64,000 nucleotides of DNA from Collinsella aerofaciens (GCF_015558785.1 NZ_JADMOP010000005.1:1-64000), one strand, 5' to 3'. Counted from the stretch's first letter, positions 1-8,771 are shown. Made by a program: numbers and translations. Notes: a model not told the origin generated them from the letters alone.

Positions 1-60
1 GCCTGGGGTCCCTCATATACGGCCCTCCCGTCTCCTGCGCCCCTCCCGGAACTGTCCACA
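1..60. other. Unassigned left edge next to a truncated permease
   Basis: These 60 bases carry no gene that can be read. They begin directly after the premature stop of the truncated permease (61-444), where an intact permease would have continued for roughly another 115 codons. The sequence could be the end of an insertion element or a deletion junction, but too little of it is present to identify. Confidence 0.3.
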
Positions 61-444
61 TCAGTGTAGCCAATCCACGGCCAGCGCGCCCGCGCCGAGC
101 GCCGCAAGGGCGAGCAGCTTCGCCGCGACGGCGCGCCCGCGCGAGGGGACCGCCGTGAGGTTGGCGAGGCGCCCGGCAGCGCGCTCCTCGTCCACGGCGA
201 GCCCGCAGACGATGGCGGACATGAGCGGCATGAGGGCGCCGAGGAACTGGACGTAGGCGTCCGCGCCCAGCGCCGGGTCCCATCGGACTATGGAGAAGTA
301 CTCGCCGCAGGCAAGACCGGCTGCCAGGCCGCAGACGAGGTGCACCACCGCGAGCGGGGAGCGCGCCAGGCGCAGGGCCTCGGAGAGCAGGGCTCGCGGG
401 AGAGTCATACGCGGCGTCGGGTCGGAGAGTCGTGTCACGGCCAT
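61..444 (-). pseudogene. 3'-truncated ABC permease, lantibiotic immunity type (MutG/EpiG-like)
   Basis: The 127-residue product starts MAVTRLSDPTPR and contains two or three hydrophobic segments (about residues 31-50, 66-84 and 103-123). It is the second permease of the ABC exporter encoded upstream. Related MutG/EpiG permeases are about 240-250 residues with six membrane segments, so only the N-terminal half is left. The frame ends at a TGA right after VDWLH, and the bases beyond do not continue a membrane protein. The start overlaps the stop of the preceding permease (TGATG at 442-446), so the two were translationally coupled. It probably cannot form a working heterodimer. The assignment to this family rests on operon position and hydrophobic pattern more than on a motif. 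Confidence 0.6.
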
Positions 445-1210
445 CACCTCTCCTCGGAGCGCGCGAACCAGGCCGCGCCCGCCGCCGTGAGCGCGGCGAA
501 CGCGAGCGCGCAGACCGCAAGGCCCGCCAGTGTGAGCATGCCGTCCGCCGCGAGCGCCCCGCCGAGCGCCATGTCCGCCGCGAGTGGCTCGCCGCTCGGC
601 AGCACGGGGATGAAGCTCGTGGGGATGACCATGCTCGCCGACGGCGGAAAGAGCTGCGGCAGCGGCATCAGCGACCAGGCGAACCCACCCACGAGCTGCG
701 TGGCGAGCGGGCAAAAGATGCCCGCGAGCATGCCGAGCCGCGCCGTGAGGAAGAGCCCTGCGGGGATCATCCACGCCGCGGTCACCGTGTTGGCGAGCGC
801 GCAGAGGAGCATCGTGAACGTGCCCGCGGCCGTGAGGCCCTGCGAGGAGAACGCCGATCCCGCGAGGTAGATGCCGAAGACCACGAGGTTCGAGAGCGTG
901 CAAAGCGCGAGGCACCAGAGCGCCTTGGCCCACCAGGCGCGCCTAAGCGGGAAGCCCAGGCCCAGAAGCCCCCGCATCCGCGTGCGCGCGTCCGCCCGCG
1001 CGACGCAAGCCACTACGAGCGAGAGAGCCACGGGCAGGAAGAGCGCGTACCAGTAGTTCCACGCGCTGAAGATCTGCACGCCCCGGTAGGGCATCGCGCC
1101 GAGCAGTGGCATCGGCAGCGCCATGAGCACGGCCAGGCGAACCGGTGCCGCGTGGCGCGACTTCAGGGCCTCGGCGCGCAGGCCCGCGAGCAGGCCGCCT
1201 TTCTCGCCCG

Positions 1211-1214
<4 letters not shown>
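444..1214 (-). CDS. ABC transporter permease, lantibiotic immunity type (MutE/EpiE-like)
   Basis: This 256-residue membrane protein has about six hydrophobic segments (roughly residues 28-45, 60-80, 100-122, 134-158, 166-190 and 225-248), with the N-terminal layout of MutE/EpiE permeases (charged start, first helix, then an aromatic-rich stretch SAWNYWYALFLPVAL). Such transporters expel lantibiotics or similar membrane-active peptides from the membrane. The start overlaps the ATPase stop (ATGA at 1211-1214), and its own stop overlaps the next permease, giving an ATPase-permease-permease operon. Because the partner permease is broken, activity is doubtful unless this subunit can homodimerise. 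No lantibiotic structural gene is visible nearby. Confidence 0.75.
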
Positions 1215-1939
<725 letters not shown>

Positions 1940-2102
1940 GGGTTCGTCCTTTCTCTTCCGGGTGCGCGGGCCGAGTCGCCGTGCCCGCGCGCCTTACCTT
2001 TCGGGTTCACCATCCATGGTGGGGCGCGTTTCTAACGAAGCCGTAACGGCCGTTGGGCTCTTTTGGCGCCAGCCCTTCTCGACCCGTACGCCACTCATGG
2101 TA

Positions 2103-2118
2103 TGTTTATCGCGATAAC
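2103..2118. promoter_or_regulatory. Palindrome, candidate TetR operator
   Basis: The 12-bp perfect palindrome TTATCGCGATAA (2106-2117) sits 18 bases before the start of the TetR fragment, between it and the divergent ABC operon. This is the usual place for a TetR operator controlling both directions. A second palindrome, CACCAT-CC-ATGGTG (2008-2021), lies nearer to the ABC start. Function is inferred from position and symmetry only. Confidence 0.4.
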
Positions 2119-2134
2119 AAGGACGGAGGTGCCC

Positions 2135-2236
2135 GTGGCACGCAATAAGTACCCGGAGGAGACGGTCGAGAAGATTCTCGACGTTGCCGATCGGCTCCTC
2201 GTGGAGCGCGGCTACGAGCACACCACGATGATCTGA
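2135..2236 (+). pseudogene. TetR-family regulator, N-terminal fragment
   Basis: A GTG start with GGAGG five bases upstream opens a frame reading VARNKYPEETVEKILDVAD then RLLVERGYEHTTMI, the typical first helix and start of the TetR helix-turn-helix. In intact family members the text continues with D-I-V-x-A-A-G-V-S and a ligand domain of about 150 residues. Here a stop follows at once, and the next bases have a different, lower-GC character. The gene was therefore broken by insertion or recombination at about 2234. It is divergent from the lantibiotic-type ABC operon and presumably once repressed it. Confidence 0.8.
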
Positions 2237-2672
2237 AGAGCAATACGCTAAATCGAAAAAGGCAAACCCTGGAGACGCGATTTTCGCCAGAACGAGCAAG
2301 AATATCGAAGATGTCTGCACACCATTGGCGTAGGAAGGGGAACAACCGGCTGCAATCAGCGGACACTCTTGCGCGTATGCGACCGATAGCATTATCCCGA
2401 GATACCTAGCATATTTAATCAGGGCTGCCAGTGACAGCGTGAGGGTAATTAAGCGGTGGCGGTTCTGCCCGCTGCCGTCCCGTGCTGATTCTGGCTTGCG
2501 AGGCGATTCTGCTATTCTGCGAGTTGAAAAGGTTCCATCCCGGCGACAAGAGCTCCCCTGCTCTTCCGCGAACAGCGGATAGCCGGGGTGGTCGTTTGTT
2601 GGTAGTACTTTTTTGAACGGTAAAGTTACCGTGATTATCAAGCGGTTGACTGCCGTTGCCTAAGCAGTCTTG
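2237..2672. other. Intergenic junction segment, no supported gene
   Basis: This 436-base stretch lies between the broken TetR gene and the end of the MerR gene. Its base composition is less GC-rich than that of its neighbours. A frame on the minus strand stays open from 2641 to 1994, but it starts with TTG without a ribosome binding site and runs antisense over the TetR fragment, so it is not called. The segment probably holds the left boundary of the imported MerR cluster. Confidence 0.5.
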
Positions 2673-3140
2673 TTATATCGTTGCCGCAGTCCCCGGCGCA
2701 GTGCGCAGATCCTGCCTAATCTTCCGAAAGCGTTCCGGGACTTCGGCAAGCTCCATCTTCTGCGGGGCATCGACCGTACCCGCTTCCTTCGCCGTTTCGT
2801 AATACCAGCACTTGTAATCCACCATCTCCATGGTGTGCTGCAATTCCGCCATCTGCTGTTTCAGAACTTCTTGTTGGCGCCGGAACATGGCAAGGCGCAA
2901 ATCGATGGTGCCGTCTCCTTGCAGCGCCATCTCGATGTACTGCCGGATGTCCTTGATGGACATCCCGGCTTTCTTCATGCAGCCGATCACCTGCAGCCAT
3001 TCGATATCCGATTCCCGGAACATGCGAATGCCACCGGAGGAGCGCTCCACGAAGGGCAGCAGCCCCTCCTTGTCGTAGTAGCGCAAGGTGGACGCCGCAA
3101 CCCCCAGCAGCTTCGCCATCTCTCCCACCGTATAGACCAT
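2673..3140 (-). CDS. MerR-family transcriptional regulator, AdhR-like
   Basis: This 155-residue regulator opens with the MerR winged helix (YTVGEMAKLLGVAASTLRYY, residues 3-22), followed by a dimerisation coiled coil (about 80-115). Cys54 in the stretch LQVIGCMKKAG falls where AdhR of Bacillus has the single conserved cysteine that senses aldehydes. The start at 3140 is chosen because GGAGGGG lies at the right distance, whereas the frame upstream has none. It is divergent from a five-gene reductase operon whose promoter holds a MerR operator. By family knowledge such proteins bind within an over-long spacer and untwist it when an electrophile modifies the cysteine. The sensed compound here is inferred, not shown. 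Confidence 0.85.
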   Translation of the reverse strand: MVYTVGEMAKLLGVAASTLRYYDKEGLLPFVERSSGGIRMFRESDIEWLQVIGCMKKAGMSIKDIRQYIEMALQGDGTIDLRLAMFRRQQEVLKQQMAELQHTMEMVDYKCWYYETAKEAGTVDAPQKMELAEVPERFRKIRQDLRTAPGTAATI

Positions 3141-3173
3141 CTGAAAACCCCTCCGAATTATTCCAGAATCCCC

Positions 3174-3204
3174 TTGACTTAAAGTTAACTTCAAGTTCTA
3201 GGAT
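3174..3204 (+). promoter_or_regulatory. MerR-type promoter with 19-bp spacer and internal operator
   Basis: A -35 box TTGACT (3174-3179) and a -10-like box TAGGAT (3199-3204) are separated by exactly 19 bp, the over-long spacer typical of MerR-activated promoters. The spacer region carries the 18-bp near-perfect palindrome CTTAAAGTTAACTTCAAG (3178-3195), which matches the operator style known for AdhR-like regulators. The promoter drives the plus-strand operon starting at 3274. The divergent regulator gene starts 34 bases away. Confidence 0.85.
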
Positions 3205-3273
3205 GCACATGAAGTTCAAAGGAAGCATGCTTCCAAACAGAATGTTTGTCAATCATAAGGAGGGGAATCGAAC

Positions 3274-3995
3274 GTGAACAGGCCGTATGTTTTCTGCCAC
3301 ATGATGTGCGCTTTGGACGGAAAGATCATGGGCGGTTACATGGGAACGCCGCAGGGCAGAGCGGCGGGCGATGCGTCTATGACATCGCCTTCGGGAAAGA
3401 GCCCTTTTACCATCACCAGGGCTGGCTGTCCGGCAGGGTGACGACGGACGATAACTTCACCTTCTACAGGAAGCCGGACCTGGACGAAGATGCGCCGGCC
3501 GTTCCGGCAGGTGATTTCATCGCGCAACCGGACTTCGGAATGTTCTATGTCTCCGTGGACCCCCATGGCAAGCTGGGGTGGAAAAGCAGCGCCCTGCGCT
3601 ATGTGGACACCACCGCCCATGTCGTCGAGGTGCTGACAGAGCAGGTCGGCAACGCCTACAGGGCATTTTTGAGAAAGCTGGGAATCTCGTACATCATCGC
3701 GGGAGAAACGGAGCTGGATCACGGCCTGGCCCTTTCCAAGCTGAAAGAAAAATTCAGCATCGAGACCCTGATGCTGGGCGGTGGCGGCGTGCTGAACTGG
3801 TCGTTCCTGCAAGCGGGGATGTGCGATGAGATCAGCATCGTGTTGGCGGCGGCGGCAGACGGGAGCCCGGATACGCCGCCGGTTTTCCGAGCCGCAGAAG
3901 GCATTTCGGAGAGCAAGGCCCTTGGCTTCACGCTGAAAGAGGCGAAGGCCATGGACGGCGGGGCGGTCTGGCTGCGCTATGGCGTGAATCGATAA
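3274..3995 (+). pseudogene. RibD C-terminal (dihydrofolate reductase-like) family reductase, frameshifted
   Basis: A GTG start with AAGGAGGGG upstream (3257-3265) gives VNRPYVFCHMMCALDGK, the characteristic start of RibD-C/DHFR-like reductases that bind NADPH. After Ala34 (GCG at 3373-3375) this frame reads nonsense and stops about 20 codons later. The natural continuation, YDIAFGKEPFYHHQGWLSGR, lies in another frame from 3378 and runs to a TAA at 3993-3995. Restoring one T after 3375 (GCG TTC TAT) joins both parts into a full product of about 241 residues, including the GGGGVLNWSFLQAG cofactor region. It is therefore a one-base deletion or a sequencing error. It is the first gene of the MerR-controlled operon. 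Confidence 0.8.
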
Positions 3996-4017
3996 TCCTA
4001 AGCAGGAGGTTTCAATT

Positions 4018-4449
4018 ATGAGGTATGAACGAAAAGAGCAGTTCGAGAAGGTCAACGCATTCGGCACGGGAACGGCGAACAACGCCTATCCCCAGTATTT
4101 CACCGGCGATTCGTTCCTGAATCCGCTGACCGATCCGGAAGGCGGCCTGTTCGCCGCCAACGTGACCTTCGAGCCGGGATGCCGCAACAACTGGCATATC
4201 CACCACGCGGACAAAGGGGGCGGTCAGCTCCTGCTCTGCACGGCTGGCGAGGGCTGGTACCAGGAGGAAGGCAAGGCCGCCGTCAGCCTGCACGAGGGCA
4301 GCGTCGTGATGATCCCCGCCAACGTCAAGCACTGGCACGGAGCGAAGAAGGACAGCTGGTTCAGCCATATCGCAGTGGAGGTTCCCGGCGAGAATTGCGA
4401 GAACGAGTGGTGCGAGCCGGTATCCCACGAAGAGTACGCAAGGCTGTAG
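4018..4449 (+). CDS. Cupin-domain protein
   Basis: This 143-residue single cupin carries the metal-site pattern NWHIHHADKGGGQLLL with His60 and His62, and the second motif with His105 and His107 (NVKHWHG). The central barrel strands flank a G-x-G-W turn (GEGWYQEEG). It follows the reductase by 22 bases with AGGAGG upstream. Cupins of this subgroup are commonly found beside carboxymuconolactone decarboxylase-like proteins and aldo-keto reductases, as here, and act on small carbonyl or quinone-type substrates, but the reaction is not established. It is part of the MerR-controlled operon. Confidence 0.85.
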   Translation: MRYERKEQFEKVNAFGTGTANNAYPQYFTGDSFLNPLTDPEGGLFAANVTFEPGCRNNWHIHHADKGGGQLLLCTAGEGWYQEEGKAAVSLHEGSVVMIPANVKHWHGAKKDSWFSHIAVEVPGENCENEWCEPVSHEEYARL

Positions 4450-4462
4450 GGAGGAACGAAAC

Positions 4463-4789
4463 ATGGCAGTCAAGCAGACGGCAGGCAGAGATGCCCTGGG
4501 CGAATTCGCCCCGAAATTCGCGGAACTGAACGATGACGTGCTCTTCGGAGAGGTCTGGAGCCGAGAGGGGCAGCTCAGCCTCCGCGACCGCTCCCTCGTG
4601 ACCGTCGTCGCGCTGATGGCTCAGGGGCTTACCGATGAGAGCTTCCGCTATCACCTGACGGAGGCAAAGAAGAACGGTATTACAAAAGAAGAAATCGCGG
4701 AGGTCGTGACCCATGCAGCCTTCTACTGCGGCTGGCCCAAGGCGTGGGCGGTTTTCCGCATGGCAAAGGATGTCTGGGGCGAGGAGTAG
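4463..4789 (+). CDS. Carboxymuconolactone decarboxylase (CMD) family protein
   Basis: The 108-residue product has the CMD helical fold signature: LSLRDRSLVTVVALMAQG in the first half, then a helix EEIAEVVTHAAFYCGWPKAW. The paired CxxC of AhpD-type peroxidases is absent. Only one Cys sits in HAAFYCGWPKAW, so it is more like the gamma-carboxymuconolactone decarboxylase branch and unlikely to be a disulfide peroxidase. GGGAGG lies upstream, 13 bases after the cupin. Substrate unknown; the context suggests detoxification of reactive carbonyl or aromatic compounds. Confidence 0.85.
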   Translation: MAVKQTAGRDALGEFAPKFAELNDDVLFGEVWSREGQLSLRDRSLVTVVALMAQGLTDESFRYHLTEAKKNGITKEEIAEVVTHAAFYCGWPKAWAVFRMAKDVWGEE

Positions 4790-4793
4790 AACG

Positions 4794-5663
4794 ATGATCT
4801 TGAATGAAACCTACCCGTTGGCAAACGGAGTCCAGGTTCCCAAGCTGGGACTGGGCACCTGGTTCATCGACGATGCCGAGGCGGCGGAAGCCGTTCGCGA
4901 GGCGGTAAAGCTGGGCTATCGCCTGATCGACACCGCGCAGGCCTACGGAAACGAACGCGGCGTCGGCGAGGGCGTGCGCACCTGCGGCGTTCGCCGGGAA
5001 GAACTTTTCGTCGCCAGCAAGATCGCGGCAGAGCTGAAGACCTACGAGGATGCGGCGAAGTCCATCGATGAGACGCTGGAGAGGATGGGGCTCGGCTACC
5101 TCGACCAGATGATCATCCACTCTCCCCAGCCGTGGAGCGAGTTCCGTGTGGAGAAGCGCTATTTCGAGGAGAACAAGGAGGTCTGGCGTGCGTTGGAGGA
5201 TGCGCGGGCGGCGGGCAAGGTCAAGGTAATCGGCGTGTCCAACTTCCTGCAAGATGACCTTGAGAACCTCCTGAGCTCTTGCCGCGTGATGCCCATGGTC
5301 AATCAGATCCTCCTGCACATCACCAACACCGATTCGGCATTGGTGGACTTCTGCAAGGCGCAGGGCATTCAAGTGGAGGCATACTCTCCCATCGCCCACG
5401 GCGAGGCCCTGAAGAATCCGGCGATCGTTAAGATGGCAGAGAAGTACGGCGTATCTGCCGCCCAGCTCTGCATCCGCTATGTCCTTCAGCTTGGAGCCGT
5501 CGCGCTTCCCAAGACGGCAGATCCCGCCCACATGGAAAGCAACGCGGACGTGGATTTCGCGATCTCCGAGGAAGACATGGAAACTCTCAAGAACATGGAG
5601 CGCATCGCCAACTATGGTGAATTCAGCGCATTTCCCGTGTTCAGCGGAAAGCCTCTTGCATGA
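4794..5663 (+). CDS. Aldo-keto reductase
   Basis: This 289-residue NADPH-dependent reductase has the complete AKR tetrad: Asp46 and Tyr51 in RLIDTAQAYGNE, Lys76 in FVASKIAAE and His109 in MIIHSPQPW. The C-terminal cofactor site reads ALPKTADPAHM. The start at 4794 is taken because the frame upstream only overlaps the CMD gene. The gene begins 4 bases after the CMD stop (TAGAACGATG). Enzymes of this family reduce aldehydes and ketones, including methylglyoxal, to alcohols. That fits induction by an AdhR-like regulator. Its TGA overlaps a possible ATG of the flavodoxin gene. Confidence 0.92.
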   Translation: MILNETYPLANGVQVPKLGLGTWFIDDAEAAEAVREAVKLGYRLIDTAQAYGNERGVGEGVRTCGVRREELFVASKIAAELKTYEDAAKSIDETLERMGLGYLDQMIIHSPQPWSEFRVEKRYFEENKEVWRALEDARAAGKVKVIGVSNFLQDDLENLLSSCRVMPMVNQILLHITNTDSALVDFCKAQGIQVEAYSPIAHGEALKNPAIVKMAEKYGVSAAQLCIRYVLQLGAVALPKTADPAHMESNADVDFAISEEDMETLKNMERIANYGEFSAFPVFSGKPLA

Positions 5664-5677
5664 GGAGAATGCGTGAA

Positions 5678-6154
5678 ATGAAAACCTTGATTCTGTACTA
5701 CTCCTACGGAGGCAATACGAAGCGCATCGCCGAGATGATCCAGAGAGAAATCGGCGGGGATATTGCTCGTATGGATACGGTTGTTCCCTACGATGGCGAT
5801 TATGATGAAGTCGTCAATCAGGGGCAGCGTGAGATTGCCGAGGGTTATTGCCCGGAACTGAAGCCGCTGCACATTGGCTGGAGAGATTACGACACCATCA
5901 TCCTGAGTTCTCCTGTCTGGTGGTACACCTTTGCGCCCGCCATGCGCAGTTTCCTGGAGCGGGCTGACCTGACCGGGAAGATCGTGTATCCGTTTGCCAC
6001 CAATGGCGGCTGGCTGGGACACGCGCTGAAGGACTTTGGGGAAGCCTGCAAAGGCGCAATCGTGAAGCCGGGCCTCGATGTGCAGTTCGATGAATCCATG
6101 CTCCGTACTTCTGAGAAAGATATTCAGGCATGGATTAATACAATCCGCAGATAA
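5678..6154 (+). CDS. Flavodoxin
   Basis: The product (158 residues from MKTLILYYSYGGNTKRIAEM) has the FMN phosphate loop YSYGGNTKR near the start, the isoalloxazine-contact loop SSPVWWYTFAPAMRSFLE in the middle and the long C-terminal helix. It carries low-potential electrons for reductases. An ATG at 5660 overlapping the previous stop (ATGA) would add six residues. The internal ATG is preferred because GAGGAG lies eleven bases before it and the family starts there. It is the last gene of the MerR-controlled operon and probably feeds electrons to one of its partners. Confidence 0.88.
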   Translation: MKTLILYYSYGGNTKRIAEMIQREIGGDIARMDTVVPYDGDYDEVVNQGQREIAEGYCPELKPLHIGWRDYDTIILSSPVWWYTFAPAMRSFLERADLTGKIVYPFATNGGWLGHALKDFGEACKGAIVKPGLDVQFDESMLRTSEKDIQAWINTIRR

Positions 6155-6400
6155 TCGATCTGCAGCTTTCGGCATCCGCCACAGAGCTGGCAAGGGTTTG
6201 GGGCAAAACGAAAGCTCAACGCCCTGAGTTTGAAGTGATTATATTGTAACTGTCTTGGCTTTTATTTCCGGAACCGACAAAGCGTGCCTCCGCCTCTTTT
6301 GCGTGAAGCCGGCCGGGATGTGGGGTAGTTTTGCGTCAGCAGATTTGCGCAAGGGGCCAACGGACGGGGCTTCATTGGCCCCTTGCGCATCGATTGCGAA

Positions 6401-6754
6401 TTAGAACATGATAGCGTCGTCGGCCGTGAAGGCATTAAGGGACCCCTGCTTGACCTGGATGCAGACGTATGTGATACCCGAGTTGGACGCGGCGCGGAAC
6501 TGGCGGTGTGCGGCGGGGGAAATGCGCAGCCAGTCGCCGGCTGCAAGCTCGATTTCCTCATCGTCGATCGTGACCGAGCCCGCGCCTTCGAGCACGTCAT
6601 AGATCTCCTCGTTTTCCTTGTGTGCATGGACGAACGGAACGCCAGCGCCGGCGGGAAGATTGTTGACACTCACCTCTGCCCCGGTAAGCCTGAGCACTTC
6701 GTGCAGCTCGACACGGCTCTCATTACCGATGTGGGTCTTTGCATAATTAGCCAT
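6401..6754 (-). CDS. Cupin-domain protein
   Basis: This 117-residue single-domain cupin has motif 1 with His43, His45 and Glu49/50 (PFVHAHKENEEIYDVLEG) and motif 2 with His83 (GDWLRISPAAHRQF), the usual metal-binding set. AGAGGAACC precedes the start. It is transcribed divergently from the HxlR regulator at 6906, with a shared 150-base control region holding a palindrome, so it is the likely regulated target. Its substrate is unknown. This class of small cupin often accompanies HxlR redox or electrophile regulators. Confidence 0.85.
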   Translation of the reverse strand: MANYAKTHIGNESRVELHEVLRLTGAEVSVNNLPAGAGVPFVHAHKENEEIYDVLEGAGSVTIDDEEIELAAGDWLRISPAAHRQFRAASNSGITYVCIQVKQGSLNAFTADDAIMF

Positions 6755-6837
6755 AATGGTTCCTCTCTTGGGGTTGATTTACCTTGCAGGCATCTCCTGC
6801 GTGAGATATATTCAACGCGAAAGCGCATGCAAATACG

Positions 6838-6865
6838 AGTACGCACATATTTGTAACTGCGTACT
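6838..6865. promoter_or_regulatory. Inverted repeat, candidate HxlR operator
   Basis: Perfect 8-bp arms AGTACGCA (6838-6845) and TGCGTACT (6858-6865), 12 bp apart, lie between the divergent cupin and HxlR genes. The spacing places equivalent bases about two helical turns apart, as expected for a dimeric winged-helix regulator. Confidence 0.55.
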
Positions 6866-6905
6866 ATTTTATGAAACCGGTATGGTCAAGGAGGTTGGGT
6901 CTCCC

Positions 6906-7232
6906 ATGATGGCGAAAGAGGAGCTTCCGGAGTGTCCGGTCGCAACGGCGGTTGCGCTCATTGGCGGCAAGTGGAAGCTGCTCATTATCCGTAACTTGCG
7001 CGTACGCCCTTGGCGTTTCAACGAGTTGCGCCGCAACCTTGGGGGGATCTCTCAGAAGGTGCTTACCGACAGCCTGCGGCAGATGGAGGATGATGGACTG
7101 GTCTTTCGCCATGACTATGGCGAGAATCCTCCCCGCGTTGAGTATGGCCTTACCGAGCTCGGCCGCCAGATGATGCCCATCATGGACTCGCTCGCAGACT
7201 TCGGCGCCTATTACAAGACGGTCGTTTCGTAG
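6906..7232 (+). CDS. HxlR-family transcriptional regulator
   Basis: The 108-residue protein has the HxlR winged helix: CPVATAVALIGGKWKLLI with the N-terminal Cys (about residue 12) and GGKWKLLIIRNL, then FNELRRNLGGISQKVLTDSL and the wing VEYGLTELGRQ. The conserved cysteine is the redox or electrophile sensor in several relatives (HypR, YodB, QorR). The start is set at the first of two tandem ATGs, 11 bases after AGGAGG. The regulator probably controls itself and the divergent cupin through the palindrome at 6838-6865. Confidence 0.9.
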   Translation: MMAKEELPECPVATAVALIGGKWKLLIIRNLRVRPWRFNELRRNLGGISQKVLTDSLRQMEDDGLVFRHDYGENPPRVEYGLTELGRQMMPIMDSLADFGAYYKTVVS

Positions 7233-7850
7233 CGGACACGCTGCTTAGGGGGGCGGAGAGCCGCTACGAGTACGATAGCGATTCTCCTGCGGCTGCCGTC
7301 GATTCCGTAGTTATAGAGCGGAAGGAGACTGCAATGGGGTCGTCCGCCCCACAAGAAGGCCCTCCCTTCCCGGTATGGCGCCGACATGCGCACGCTGGCT
7401 CAAACTGCTCGATGCGCGAAGTGTTGTTATGGCTTCACTCAGCCTGCGGCGCGCCCAATCATCCGCGCACCACATTCTGCCCATGTGCATGGGCGGCTGC
7501 CCCCACCGCCATATGGTCTCCGGCGTGCGCCGTTGCCCCTGGTTCAAAGACGATCCCGATGCCTACGTCCTCGCCAAAACTCGCGCCGCCCGCAAGAGCC
7601 GCCAATAAAACCTCCGGCCCTGCTTGGCCCTGGGAATAAAAGTCAAACTTGCCCGATCCATGCCTCGCGCAAGGGCCGTTCTACTTCCCAAACCTGATCT
7701 GCCTGTCGCACAGCTCGAGGGCGACAAGGGAAGCCTGGGCCACCTCCTTGATATCCTCTGCGAACTACTGGAGTGCGGCACGGTCGGATGACTGGACTGT
7801 TTTCGTTGGACCTTGGTTGTTTGCCTGTGTGAATGGCGTATTTGTTTTAG
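7233..7850. other. Decayed region between hxlR-type gene and surface protein
   Basis: About 620 bases without an intact gene. A cysteine-rich fragment resembling a radical-SAM SPASM tail lies at 7471-7608 and is listed separately. Just before it another frame contains RCAKCC, which may belong to the same broken gene. The remaining bases (7609-7850) show no convincing coding signal, RNA gene or terminator. Confidence 0.5.
7471..7608 (+). pseudogene. Possible remnant of a radical-SAM protein C-terminus (SPASM-like)
   Basis: A 45-codon open stretch reads HILPMCMGGCPHRHMVSG, then a Cys in VRRCPWFKDDPDAYVLAK, and ends RAARKSRQ. The pattern C-x3-GGC followed about 13 residues later by another Cys resembles the auxiliary iron-sulfur (SPASM) tail of radical-SAM maturases. 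No radical-SAM core CxxxCxxC is present, and no start codon with a ribosome binding site fits. It is best read as the leftover tail of a lost gene. The similarity is judged by eye only. Confidence 0.33.
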
Positions 7851-8771
7851 CTAGCGGCTGCGACGCCTTGTTGCGGAAATGCCAACTGCTGCAACTGCGC
7901 CACCGGCAACACTCAGGGCGACAGCCATCGCGCCGTTGTCGCCCGTCGCGGGTAGGGTGGTCCCGGCTGGTTTAACCGCCGCTACTGCCTTGGTGGAAAC
8001 GGGATTTGCCGCGGGCTTTTCTGCTTTGGGCTGCGGTGTGGGCTCGGGTTTGGTTTCCGGTTCGGGTTTGACCTCTGGGCTCGGCTTAACACTTGGATCG
8101 GGTTTGGAACCGCTCGTATCGGTTACAATCAAGTGCACGTCGCTGTCGAAGACGTAGCGGATGTAGTAATCGTGCCGCGTCTCGTGCACAATCCCCTGCC
8201 CGCTGTCGAAGTCGCGGTCAACGTGTGTGCCAAGTTGGGTTGAGCTGATGAGGTTCAGCCTGTAAGGGATTTGGTCGTCGGCGTAGCCGCCTGTAAAGAC
8301 TGCGGTTGCTCTAACGTGATTGTCGATCATGGTCAGGGCAATAGAGACGCTGGCCTCTTTGGGGTTCTCGGTTTTTATAAGGCTTTCGGTATCGGTGTCG
8401 ATCTTGAAGAGAAGGACGGTGTCGTTAAGCCCGTAGATGAAGTCCTCGGGTTTGTCGGGGAAATCGTATGCAAACGCCTCATTCTGGACCAACATGAAGG
8501 CAGGAGGGAGCTCCAGGTCATAGTTATGGTCGACAACGGTGGTAGCTGTGAGGCTGCCTTCTACGTTGGCTTCGTCGCAGGTAATGGGTGCTGCGACATC
8601 GGTTTCGGGCATTTCTGTCGCCAGTGCTGCGCAGGGTAGCAAAAGCAGTCCTGCCACAAGAATGCTTACTCCGAAGGCGGCGATTCTGGCGTCTGCATGA
8701 CGCTTGACGTCGCGGATAGACAGGCCAGTCCGTTTGTTATGGGTCTGCGGTGCAACATGCTGTCCATACAT
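7851..8771 (-). CDS. LPXTG-anchored surface protein
   Basis: This 306-residue protein has a signal peptide with an unusually long basic lead (MYGQHVAPQTHNKRTGLSIR, hydrophobic core about 33-51, cleavage near ALA-TEM). A beta-rich ectodomain (about 55-215) follows, then a Pro/Lys/Glu-rich wall-spanning stretch (about 220-262). The C-terminus has LPATG (273-277), a hydrophobic segment and RRRSR, the complete sortase signal. GGAG precedes the start. The ectodomain matches nothing recognisable. It contains no cysteine-rich or repeat module. No sortase gene is in the window, so a housekeeping sortase elsewhere must act on it. Confidence 0.85.
   Translation of the reverse strand: MYGQHVAPQTHNKRTGLSIRDVKRHADARIAAFGVSILVAGLLLLPCAALATEMPETDVAAPITCDEANVEGSLTATTVVDHNYDLELPPAFMLVQNEAFAYDFPDKPEDFIYGLNDTVLLFKIDTDTESLIKTENPKEASVSIALTMIDNHVRATAVFTGGYADDQIPYRLNLISSTQLGTHVDRDFDSGQGIVHETRHDYYIRYVFDSDVHLIVTDTSGSKPDPSVKPSPEVKPEPETKPEPTPQPKAEKPAANPVSTKAVAAVKPAGTTLPATGDNGAMAVALSVAGGAVAAVGISATRRRSR

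Noticed and set aside
1994-2641. 215-codon minus-strand frame
   Set aside because: TTG start without a ribosome binding site; runs antisense over the TetR fragment and the control region; no recognisable domain.
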